From positions 1 through 12,830 of the forward strand of contig CAIMKO010000526.1 of assembly GCA_903841915.1 (NCBI GenBank): a stretch of 12,830 nucleotides of DNA, written 5' to 3'. Origin of the DNA: an uncultured Chitinophagaceae bacterium (GTDB lineage Bacteria > Bacteroidota > Bacteroidia > Chitinophagales > Chitinophagaceae). The position numbers were made by a program, and so were the translations under genes. Below the pieces are notes generated by a model. It was given only the letters and a program-made list of their open reading frames with translations, was not told the origin of the DNA and made no database searches. This document shows positions 1 through 6,707 of the stretch, in pieces; within the stretch, counting starts at the first letter, position 1, and each line of letters starts with the position of its first letter.

Positions 1-71
1 ACATTCGATTATTGGCGGTAAGTAATGCAGATGAAATTGTATCATTAGAAATTTTGAAAAATATTAAGTGA
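1..71 (+). CDS. murG: C-terminal end of probable MurG (partial)
   Basis: An open frame enters from the left edge and stops with TGA at 69-71. Its last 22 residues include AVSNADEIVSLEILKNI, which resembles the C-terminal helix of Bacteroidota MurG. MurG is the glycosyltransferase that adds GlcNAc to lipid I to make lipid II on the inner face of the cytoplasmic membrane. The identification rests mainly on position, since murG normally precedes murC in this cluster. The stop overlaps the murC start by 3 bases (GTGA), which suggests translational coupling. Only about 7 kDa or less of coding information is absent from nothing here: simply, no catalytic region is visible, so the symbol is probable rather than proven. 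Confidence 0.6.
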   Translation, partial: IRLLAVSNADEIVSLEILKNIK

Positions 72-1423
72 GCGAATTAAATAACATACGAAAAATATAT
101 TTCATTGGCATCGGTGGAATTGGGATGAGTGCATTGGCAAGGTTTTTTGTATCAAGAGGATCTGAAGTAAGTGGTTATGATAAAACATCAACACTATTAA
201 CAAAGGAATTGGAAAAGATCGGAATCAATATTCATTATGAAGAGAGCGTTGATTCGATACCAAAAGATGTGGAAGCAGTTGTTTATACTCCTGCCATCCC
301 TAAAGATCATAAAGAGTTACTGTTTTATCAACAGAATAATTATAAAGTGGTGAAGCGAAGTGATGTGTTGCAATGGATCACTGAAAGTTCTTTTAACGTT
401 TGTATCGGAGGTACCCATGGTAAAACAACGGTCACTTCTATGATCGCTCATATTCTTCGTGATACAGGTTTTGGTTGCAATGCTTTCCTGGGGGGTATTG
501 CTGCCAACTACAATACGAATTTTTGGAGTAGTGAAAAGGATGTTGTGGTTGTTGAAGCCGATGAATATGATAGAAGCTTTTTGAAATTGGTTCCAGATGT
601 GGCAGTGATAACGGCAATGGATGCAGATCATTTAGACATTTACGGAACTGCCGAGGAAGTCGAGAATGCTTTTATTCAGTTCTCGCAGAAAATAAAAGCA
701 GGAGGATGTTTAGTGAGCAAATATGGATTGAAAAGGCATGATGAATTAAAAGCGGATCATCATTTTACGTATAGTTATCATGATAAAAGTGCTGATGTTC
801 ATCCGCTAAATATGCAAATACAGCAAGGTTCTTATGTGTTTGATGTTGTTGCAAAAGGTTGGTCTTTGAAGAACGTTTTATTGCATATGGGTGGTTTGCA
901 CAATATTGAAAATGCCATTGCCGCCATTACGGTAGCAAAGTATCTGAAGATAGATGATGAGAAGATAAAAACAGCAGTGGCCAATTTCAAAGGAGTGAAA
1001 AGAAGATTCGAATATGTGCTGAAGACTGATGATCATATTTTGATCGATGATTATGCTCATCATCCGGAAGAATTGAGAGCATTGATAACAGGTGTGAAGA
1101 GTTTATTTGTAAAGGAAAAGATGACTCTTGTTTTTCAGCCGCATTTGTTTAGCCGGACAAAAGACCTGGCAGATGATTTTGCCACAAGCCTTGATCTGGC
1201 AGATGAAGTGATACTGTTGCCCATTTATCCTGCAAGAGAATTGCCAATGGAAGGAGTAACAAGTGAATTGATCTCTGGCAAAATGAAAATGAAGAATACG
1301 AAGGTTATAAGCAAAGAAGAATTGAAAGATTGGGTGAAAGCGCATCAACCAAAATTAATGGTGATGGCAGGGGCAGGAGATATTGATGCATTGGTTTTGC
1401 AAGTCAAGGAGAGCCTCACCTAA
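68..1423 (+). CDS. murC: UDP-N-acetylmuramate--L-alanine ligase MurC
   Basis: MurC is the cytoplasmic ATP-dependent ligase that adds L-alanine to UDP-MurNAc, the first step of peptide stem synthesis. At 451 residues it has the usual family length. Visible landmarks in order are the N-terminal Rossmann-type UDP-binding loop GIGGIGMSAL (14-23), the ATP P-loop GTHGKTT (115-121), the central-domain stretch EADEYDRSF (163-171), DADHLDIYG (185-193), GLHNIENAIAA (276-286), KGVKRRFE (308-315) and the C-terminal-domain motif DDYAHHPEE (327-335). The start is GTG at 68, overlapping the stop of the upstream gene; MSELNNIRKIYFIG fits the family N-terminus. The last residues (ESLT) and the TAA stop lie inside a REP-like repeat beginning near 1412, so the native C-terminus was probably altered by that repeat. 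Confidence 0.97.
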   Translation: MSELNNIRKIYFIGIGGIGMSALARFFVSRGSEVSGYDKTSTLLTKELEKIGINIHYEESVDSIPKDVEAVVYTPAIPKDHKELLFYQQNNYKVVKRSDVLQWITESSFNVCIGGTHGKTTVTSMIAHILRDTGFGCNAFLGGIAANYNTNFWSSEKDVVVVEADEYDRSFLKLVPDVAVITAMDADHLDIYGTAEEVENAFIQFSQKIKAGGCLVSKYGLKRHDELKADHHFTYSYHDKSADVHPLNMQIQQGSYVFDVVAKGWSLKNVLLHMGGLHNIENAIAAITVAKYLKIDDEKIKTAVANFKGVKRRFEYVLKTDDHILIDDYAHHPEELRALITGVKSLFVKEKMTLVFQPHLFSRTKDLADDFATSLDLADEVILLPIYPARELPMEGVTSELISGKMKMKNTKVISKEELKDWVKAHQPKLMVMAGAGDIDALVLQVKESLT

Positions 1424-1442
1424 CCTCTCCAAAGGAAAGGGA
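1412..1442 (+). repeat. Left REP-like hairpin at the murC end
   Basis: This segment contains a short stem-loop: CCTCTCC (1424-1430), loop AAA, then GGAAAGG (1434-1440), with one C-A mismatch. It is an imperfect inverted copy of the repeat at 1531-1568; I count about 23 matches in the first 29 aligned bases. It contains the murC stop codon (1421-1423). Hairpins of this CCTCTCC-AAAGG type resemble dispersed REP-like elements of Bacteroidota genomes. That assignment comes from recall of the motif; copies elsewhere in this genome cannot be seen from the window. Confidence 0.7.
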
Positions 1443-1470
1443 TAGGCTGAAGAAGATTGTAGCGATTTTT

Positions 1471-2613
1471 TTGAAAGAATTAATTATAAAACAGAAAGTG
1501 TCAAAAACAGAAAGTGATAAAAAACTCTTGAGGCTTAAGCCCCTCTTTTGGAGGGGTTTGGGGAGGCTACTATGGCTGTTGATAGGAACAGGCACCATTG
1601 TTCTTTTTGGGGCTGCCATGGAGAAGAAGGATCATAGACTTTGCAGTGATATAAAGATCGAGATAACAGGGGCAGAGAAAGATGTTTTTATTGATGAAAA
1701 GGATGTATTGGATCTGATCAATAGTGCAGGAAATATAGTTGGTAAGGATCTGTCGAAGATCGATCTGAAAGCTTTGGAATCTGCATTGGAGAAGAATCTT
1801 TGGGTTAAGAATGCAGAAATGTTCTTTGATAATAACCAGCTTTTGCATGTGAACATTGAAGAAAGACAACCTGTGGCAAGGGTATTTAGTGCAGAAGGAA
1901 GTTCTTTTTATGTTGACAGCATGGCTATTCGTTTGCCTTTGAGCGATAAGTTGAGTGCAAGGGTCCCGGTATTTACCAGTTTCCCAAGTGATAAGGAAGT
2001 CTTGAGTCAATCTGATAGTATGATGTTACGAAATGTGGTCAAGCTTGGAAAGTTTATCGTGGCAGATAGTTTTTGGATGGCTCAATTGGAACAAATTGAC
2101 ATTACACCCGCTGCGACTTTTGAGATCATTCCAACCATTGGCGATCAAGTGATTGAATTAGGAAACGCTGATGATCTGGAAAATAAATTCGGTCGCTTAT
2201 ATAGTTTCTATAAACAGGCATGGTTACAGAACGGGATCAATAAATATGAGAAGATAGAGTTACAATTCGATCATCAGGTAGTGGCTGTGAAAAGAGGTGC
2301 AGAAAAGGCTTTTGTAGATTCGGCAAGAGCCCGACAGGCAATGGAAGAATTGTTGAAACCAAACATTGTGACAGCTGGTATTGACAGTGCTCATACAACT
2401 GTAAAGCTACCGGCAGGTACCAAGAATATTGCTTTAAAAGATTCATCCTCAAAACAGGTGAAATCCGGAAAGCAGGTAAATAAAAATCTTGTTGATGGCA
2501 AACAAAATAAAGTGAACAATAAATCGTTATCTGTTAGTCATGGGACGGTTCAGCCGAAAAGGGAACCTGTCAATAATGTGAAACCGAAGGCGGTGATGGC
2601 AAAAGAGCAGTAG
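1471..2613 (+). CDS. ftsQ: Cell division protein FtsQ (POTRA domain)
   Basis: FtsQ is a bitopic inner-membrane protein that links early and late divisome components through its periplasmic domain (FtsQLB complex). The protein shows a short basic cytoplasmic head, one membrane helix (about 33-49, LLWLLIGTGTIVLFGAA), a POTRA-like domain (about 61-132, with the IEITG strand and the WVKNAEMFFDN/HVNIEERQPVA strands) and the FtsQ beta domain (about 133-285, including FYVDSMAIRLPLSD). A Lys/Asn-rich, probably disordered tail follows (about 315-380), which makes it longer than the 276-residue E. coli protein. No ATG precedes the membrane helix. Candidate starts are TTG 1471 (used here), GTG 1498, TTG 1528 and TTG 1558, so the start is uncertain. 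Residues 21-33 are translated from a REP-like repeat. The frame is open upstream to 1387. The protein family is clear from position between murC and ftsA and from the domain layout. Confidence 0.9.
   Translation: MKELIIKQKVSKTESDKKLLRLKPLFWRGLGRLLWLLIGTGTIVLFGAAMEKKDHRLCSDIKIEITGAEKDVFIDEKDVLDLINSAGNIVGKDLSKIDLKALESALEKNLWVKNAEMFFDNNQLLHVNIEERQPVARVFSAEGSSFYVDSMAIRLPLSDKLSARVPVFTSFPSDKEVLSQSDSMMLRNVVKLGKFIVADSFWMAQLEQIDITPAATFEIIPTIGDQVIELGNADDLENKFGRLYSFYKQAWLQNGINKYEKIELQFDHQVVAVKRGAEKAFVDSARARQAMEELLKPNIVTAGIDSAHTTVKLPAGTKNIALKDSSSKQVKSGKQVNKNLVDGKQNKVNNKSLSVSHGTVQPKREPVNNVKPKAVMAKEQ
1531..1568 (-). repeat. Right REP-like hairpin inside the ftsQ 5' end
   Basis: A stem-loop with stem CCCCTC (1540-1545) / GAGGGG (1551-1556) and a five-base loop sits in the ftsQ reading frame, where it encodes the segment RLKPLFWRGLGRL just before the membrane helix. 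It is in inverted orientation to the copy at 1412-1442, giving a 157-bp pair arrangement like a BIME or a small non-autonomous element. No target-site duplication is evident at the outer edges. The strand given only records that it is inverted relative to the left copy. Confidence 0.7.
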
Positions 2614-2769
2614 TCTAAACAAGGATTTTGAAAGATTATTTGGATGAAGAGGATTGTTAGAAATGTGAATAGAAAGTACAAGAGTGCGGCTCAACAGATG
2701 ATGAGGTAAGATTTAAAGATTGGAAATATATATAAAACCGTATCCTCGAATAACAACAAAAAGCATCTT
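2614..2769. other. ftsQ-ftsA intergenic region
   Basis: These 156 bases are too long for tight coupling and may hold an ftsA promoter. A weak Bacteroidota-like match is TTG (2720-2722), 18 bases, then TATCCTCG (2741-2748), compared with the consensus TTG...TAnnTTTG. The match is imperfect and unsupported otherwise. A 21-codon ATG-initiated frame (2644-2709) is also present and is listed separately among the findings. I see no terminator here. Confidence 0.3.
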
Positions 2770-4137
2770 ATGAGTTTACATGAAGCACCTATTATTGTTG
2801 GATTAGATATTGGTACAACCAAGATCGCTGCTATTGCCGGAAGAAAGAATGAACATGGCAAATTGGAGATATTGGGTTTTGGTCGTGCAAACAGTAATGG
2901 TGTACAACACGGACAAGTGTTAAATATCGATCAAACGATCAAAGCCATTCAGGCAGCTTTGCAGAATTGTTACGAGAGTAATCCTGATCTGGAAATAAAT
3001 GAAGTGTATGTTGGTATTGCGGGTCATCATATCAAAAGTCTGCAAACACGCGGAGATATGGTGCGTCAGGAGCCGGATAATGAAATTCAGGCTTGGGAAA
3101 TTGATCAGTTGGTAGAGAATCAACGTAAAACATTTATTCCTGCTGGGGATCAGATCATTGATGTGATACCACAGGATTTTCATGTAGACAATATTCAGAA
3201 CATCAAAGAACCCATCGGTTTTAATGGTGTGAAAGTGGGAGCGAATTTTCATATCATCACAGGTGATAGGAATGCGATCAGAAATATTAACCGTGCAGTA
3301 GAAAAAAGCGGATTAAAAACAAAAGATCTGGTTTTACAACCATTGGCTAGTGCCAGTGCCGTGATGAGTGATATTGATATGGAAGCAGGAGTTGCCATTT
3401 TAGATATTGGCGGTGGTACCAGTGATTTGGCCGTTTTTTACGAAGGCATTTTAAAACACACAGCAGTAATTCCTTTCGGTGGCGAAAACATTACTAACGA
3501 TATCAGGATGGGTTTGGGAGTATTAAAGAGTCAGGCCGAAGCAATGAAAGTACAGTTTGGCAGTGCTTTGGCCGAAGAAGCAAAAGCAAATGCTTATATC
3601 ACAATTCCGGGATTGAAGGGAATGCCTGCAAAAGAGATCAGTGTTAAGAATTTAGCACAGATCATTCAGGCAAGAATGACTGAGATCCTTGATTTTGTGG
3701 ATTATCATTTGAAACAGATCGGATTGGATAATAAAGCCTTGAACGGAGGTATCATTCTTACGGGTGGTGGTTCTCAGCTGAAACATTTGATTCAGCTGAC
3801 AGAATATATCACTCATTTGAATGCAAGGATCGGTTTGCCGAACGAGCATCTAGCACCCAATCATATCGATGAATTGAAGAAACCGATGTATTCAACCTGT
3901 TTAGGATTGATCTTGAAAGGATATAGCGATTACGAACATAAGTATAAAGACTTTGCCGACAGATTCAAAAAAGTTGAAGTGCCGAAGAAACTGACTGTTG
4001 AGAAAGAAGAAGTAAAAATTGAAACAGAAGAGAAAGTTGTGGTAGATGTGAAAGAGAGAAAAGGAAAATTCTGGGACAAGTTCAAAAACAATTTGATCGA
4101 CTTGTTCAAGGAAGAAGAAGACCACGTGATAAAATGA
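2770..4137 (+). CDS. ftsA: Cell division protein FtsA
   Basis: FtsA is an actin-fold ATPase that binds the FtsZ C-terminal peptide and anchors the Z ring to the cytoplasmic membrane. Seen in order: phosphate-1 loop VGLDIGTTKIAA (10-21), the FtsA-specific 1C (SHS2) region at roughly 80-165, phosphate-2 motif LDIGGGTSDLAVF (211-223) and the adenosine-binding motif GGIILTGGGSQL (326-337). After the actin core comes a charged Glu/Lys/Val linker (about 400-432), then an amphipathic membrane-targeting helix FWDKFKNNLIDLF (434-446) near the C-terminus. The length of 455 residues exceeds E. coli FtsA (420), mainly because of this linker. ATG at 2770 gives a start that fits the family. It lies between ftsQ and ftsZ as expected. 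Confidence 0.97.
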   Translation: MSLHEAPIIVGLDIGTTKIAAIAGRKNEHGKLEILGFGRANSNGVQHGQVLNIDQTIKAIQAALQNCYESNPDLEINEVYVGIAGHHIKSLQTRGDMVRQEPDNEIQAWEIDQLVENQRKTFIPAGDQIIDVIPQDFHVDNIQNIKEPIGFNGVKVGANFHIITGDRNAIRNINRAVEKSGLKTKDLVLQPLASASAVMSDIDMEAGVAILDIGGGTSDLAVFYEGILKHTAVIPFGGENITNDIRMGLGVLKSQAEAMKVQFGSALAEEAKANAYITIPGLKGMPAKEISVKNLAQIIQARMTEILDFVDYHLKQIGLDNKALNGGIILTGGGSQLKHLIQLTEYITHLNARIGLPNEHLAPNHIDELKKPMYSTCLGLILKGYSDYEHKYKDFADRFKKVEVPKKLTVEKEEVKIETEEKVVVDVKERKGKFWDKFKNNLIDLFKEEEDHVIK

Positions 4138-4153
4138 TAAATGTTGGATGATG

Positions 4154-4179
4154 AATGTTAGATTGAAAACACTAACATT
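4154..4179. other. Hairpin between ftsA and ftsZ
   Basis: AATGTTAG (4154-4161) and CTAACATT (4172-4179) form a perfect 8-bp inverted repeat with a 10-base loop, 17 bases after the ftsA stop and about 78 before the ftsZ start. It is AT-rich and has no T tract, so it does not look like an efficient intrinsic terminator. It could be an mRNA processing or stability element or a protein-binding site. The function is not known. Confidence 0.4.
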
Positions 4180-4257
4180 TAATATCAAACAGTAGAATAT
4201 AAATCCGATCCCTTTAGAAAACCGGTTCATTACTTACTAACCGTTAAACCGTAAACT

Positions 4258-6129
4258 ATGATTCACTTCGATTTACCGAAGCAGAAATCATCAATCATCA
4301 AAGTTCTTGGTGTTGGTGGTGGTGGCAGCAATGCCGTTAACTTCATGCACGCTCAAAACATTGAAGGTGTTGATTTCATTATCTGTAATACCGATGCGAA
4401 AGCAATTGAGCAATCCAAAGTCCTCAATAAAATTCAGTTAGGCCCGCATTTAACTCAGGGTCTTGGTGCTGGTGCTAATCCCGAAGTTGGGAAAGCTGCA
4501 ACTGAAGAATCCTTGCAAGAAATTAAAAGTATACTGGAAGTAAATACCAAGATGGCTTTCATTACTGCCGGAATGGGTGGTGGTACAGGTACAGGTGGTG
4601 CACCTATTATTGCAAATATTTGCAAGGAACTGGGCATCTTAACTGTTGGTATCGTAACTACTCCCTTTGGATTTGAAGGCCCTCGCAGAATGCAACAGGC
4701 TGAAGAAGGTATCAGACAACTGAAGCCTTATGTTGATACATTACTGGTGATCAGTAATGACAAGTTGCGTATGCAATATGGTAATCTAAAAATGAAAGAA
4801 GCTTTCAGCAAAGCCGATAATGTATTGGCAACTGCTGCAAAGTGTATCACTGATATTATTAATAGCCGCGGACATATCATCGTGGATTTTGCCGATGTAT
4901 GTACCGTAATGAAAAATGGTGGTGTGGCAATTCTGGGTAAAGCAGAAGTGGATGGTGAGAACAGAGCGATACGTGCAATTGAAGAAGCACTAGCTTCTCC
5001 ATTGTTGAATGATAATGATATTAAAGGAGCTAAATGGATATTGATCAATATCAATAGTGCTGAAGGTGATGATGAGTGTACGATGGACGAAGTGGAAGTG
5101 ATCAATAATTATTTGCGCATGCAGGCAGGTGAAAATACGGATGTGATCGTTGGTATGGGTTATGACAGCACTTTGGATAAAAAGATCGGTATCACATTGA
5201 TCGCAACAGGATTTGATTCGAGAGATCCGTTTGCAAAACCGGTTGCCGTAAAGAAACCTGAACCAAAGCTTGAAAAGATCGTAATGACTTTGGGAATAGA
5301 AGGCGAAGAAGAAAAATTAGCGGTACAAACAAAACCTCTTGTTGAAGAAAAAGCTGCACCCGTTGAAGAAGAGCAATATTCTTTTACTCCGTTATTGAAA
5401 GAAATTGTGGAAGAAGAAGAGCCGATTCAGGTGTTCAATACTAATTCCATGGAGATCTATTCTGAAGAAGAAGACATACTCGATGAAAAAGGAAATGAGA
5501 TATTGCATTTTGAATTAAGTACAGAAATTACGGAAGAAATAATTGTAGCAGTTCCTGTTGTAGAAGCAGAAGTTACTATTCCGAATGCTGTTGCAGAAGA
5601 AAGCCTGAATAGTTTTGTACTATCCGAAAAGACAGTTACAACGGTTGCTTCACATAGTTTCTTGTCAAAGCCTTCAAAGATCTATGAAGAGCCTGAAGTG
5701 CATCAGGAGCATACTGTTCAACCGGTACAACCGGTTGTGGAAGAAAAGCCTTATGAATTACATGTAGTAGAAAAAGAAGAAGAATCGGTTACTGAAATGA
5801 CTTTTGAAGTAACAGAAAAGGAAGAAAAAATTCAGGCGCCAGTTATCAATATGCAGGATGTTGAACTGGATGAAGCAGAAGAACAAAGAAGAAGGGCAGC
5901 AGAACGCATTCAGAAATTGCGCAACCTTTCTTTTAACATGAATACTTCCGATCCTAATAATGAATTTGACAGCGTGCCTGCATATATTCGTCGCAACATG
6001 GAATTATTCGGAAATACACTGACTTCTGTAGAGAATTTTTACAGTAAATACACGGTGAATAAGGATGAAAATAATAACACCCATATTTCTACCATCAATA
6101 CTTTCCTGGATGGTAAAAAGCCGGATTAA
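4258..6129 (+). CDS. ftsZ: Cell division protein FtsZ, long-linker form
   Basis: FtsZ is the tubulin-like GTPase that polymerises into the cytokinetic ring. The globular core (about 12-322) shows VLGVGGGGSNAVN (16-28), NTDAKAIE (44-51), the tubulin signature GGGTGTGG (107-114), TPFGFEGPRRM (135-145) and VDFADVCTVM (209-218). The T7 loop normally reads NxDFAD; here the Asn position is Ile208 (codon ATC 4879-4881), although both Asp210 and Asp213 are kept. After the core comes an acidic Glu/Val-rich linker of about 200 residues, then a basic helical segment (EEQRRRAAERIQKLRNL, about 540-556) and the FtsA-binding C-terminal peptide VPAYIRR (573-579). A further 44 residues follow it. The total of 623 residues compares with 383 in E. 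coli. ATG at 4258 gives a family-like N-terminus (MIHFDLPKQKSSIIKVLGVG). Confidence 0.98.
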   Translation: MIHFDLPKQKSSIIKVLGVGGGGSNAVNFMHAQNIEGVDFIICNTDAKAIEQSKVLNKIQLGPHLTQGLGAGANPEVGKAATEESLQEIKSILEVNTKMAFITAGMGGGTGTGGAPIIANICKELGILTVGIVTTPFGFEGPRRMQQAEEGIRQLKPYVDTLLVISNDKLRMQYGNLKMKEAFSKADNVLATAAKCITDIINSRGHIIVDFADVCTVMKNGGVAILGKAEVDGENRAIRAIEEALASPLLNDNDIKGAKWILININSAEGDDECTMDEVEVINNYLRMQAGENTDVIVGMGYDSTLDKKIGITLIATGFDSRDPFAKPVAVKKPEPKLEKIVMTLGIEGEEEKLAVQTKPLVEEKAAPVEEEQYSFTPLLKEIVEEEEPIQVFNTNSMEIYSEEEDILDEKGNEILHFELSTEITEEIIVAVPVVEAEVTIPNAVAEESLNSFVLSEKTVTTVASHSFLSKPSKIYEEPEVHQEHTVQPVQPVVEEKPYELHVVEKEEESVTEMTFEVTEKEEKIQAPVINMQDVELDEAEEQRRRAAERIQKLRNLSFNMNTSDPNNEFDSVPAYIRRNMELFGNTLTSVENFYSKYTVNKDENNNTHISTINTFLDGKKPD

Positions 6130-6158
6130 TATTTTTTCAATTGTTTTTTAGTTGTTAG

Positions 6159-6189
6159 TCCCTTCGATGCAAATCGAGGGGATTTTTTT
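6159..6189 (+). terminator. Rho-independent terminator after ftsZ
   Basis: A 10-bp stem (TCCCTTCGAT 6159-6168 with ATCGAGGGGA 6173-6182, one T-G wobble) closes on a GCAA tetraloop (GNRA type) and is followed by seven T residues (6183-6189). It lies 30 bases after the ftsZ stop and probably ends transcription of the division cluster. Confidence 0.9.
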
Positions 6190-6300
6190 GTGGTGTTTAT
6201 TGGGTTTCTCATTATCCCAGTTAAATCTTTCTCGCCATTTATTGTGTAAGCTGCAAATTCCACACGAAATGCAGTAAATTCTATGTAAACTGCTGTAAAT
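6190..6300. other. Non-coding segment with decayed repeat units
   Basis: I find no gene here. The right part (about 6259-6300) shows fragments such as GCAGTAAAT and CTGCTGTAAAT spaced near 21 bases, which match the spacer part of the adjoining repeat units (CTGTAAAA). They are likely degenerate copies at the edge of the array. The left part (6190-6258) shows nothing recognisable. Confidence 0.4.
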
Positions 6301-6552
6301 CAATACTGAGATGGAACAAAACAATACTGTATTGTAATAAAACAATATTGTATTGAAGTAAAACAATACTGTATTGAAGTAAAACAATACTGTATTGCTG
6401 TAAAACAATATTGTATTGTAACAAAACAATACTGTATTGCTGTAAAACAATATTGTATTGAAGCAAAGCAATACTGTATTGCTGTAAAACAATATTGTAT
6501 TGAAGCAAAACAATACTGTATCGAAGTAAAACAATATTGAAATGGAGCAAAA
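6301..6552. repeat. Tandem array of twelve 21-bp palindromic units
   Basis: Units start at 6301, 6322, 6343, 6364, 6385, 6406, 6427, 6448, 6469, 6490, 6511 and 6532, with no indel in the register. The unit core is CAATAYTGTATTG, a 13-nt near-palindrome where Y is C or T; nine units carry the exact core, and units 1, 11 and 12 deviate in its right half. The remaining eight bases are a spacer ending AAAA (AAGTAAAA, CTGTAAAA, TAACAAAA, AAGCAAAA). A degenerate thirteenth unit begins at 6553 (CAATATGG). Twenty-one bases is two turns of B-DNA, so the palindromes face the same side. As 21 is divisible by three, long minus-strand frames stay open through it, but their substitutions are not biased to third positions, so I do not read it as coding. 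Equivalent arrays bind proteins in other systems (iterons, parS-like or operator arrays); here the function is unknown. Confidence 0.95.
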
Positions 6553-6567
6553 CAATATGGATTTATG

Positions 6568-6707
6568 CCTTACTCAATCGTATTTGGTCTCTTTATCCTG
6601 AATGAAATACCTTCACTCATTAAAGATCGGTGAGCACATATTATATATAGATTACTGATACTTTTAACAAAAGGCTTCTTTTTCTTGTTATCTGGTAAAA
6701 TAATTTT
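6568..6707. other. Upstream region of the SDR gene
   Basis: This AT-rich stretch between the repeat array and the next start codon presumably carries its promoter. TAATTTTA lies immediately before the ATG and resembles the Bacteroidota -7 element (TAnnTTTG), but it is too close to the start to serve as one. I see no convincing -33/-7 pair, RNA gene or terminator. Confidence 0.3.

Noticed and set aside
4728..5105. Minus-strand frame opposite ftsZ, as well as similar antisense frames opposite murC, ftsQ and ftsA
   Set aside because: They lie wholly inside strongly supported genes, have low-complexity Ser/Ile or Phe/Ile-rich translations and no recognisable domain.
6301..6552. CRISPR array
   Set aside because: Repeat-to-repeat spacing is 21 bp with 8-bp near-identical spacers and no cas genes; this is a tandem repeat, not repeats separated by unique spacers.
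6148..6555. 135-residue minus-strand frame with heptad-like repeats (FYFNTIL...) across the 21-bp array
   Set aside because: Open frames are forced by a stop-free 21-bp period; substitutions between units change residues freely (F/S/Y, Y/C), a second minus frame is equally open, and the frame runs into the ftsZ terminator.
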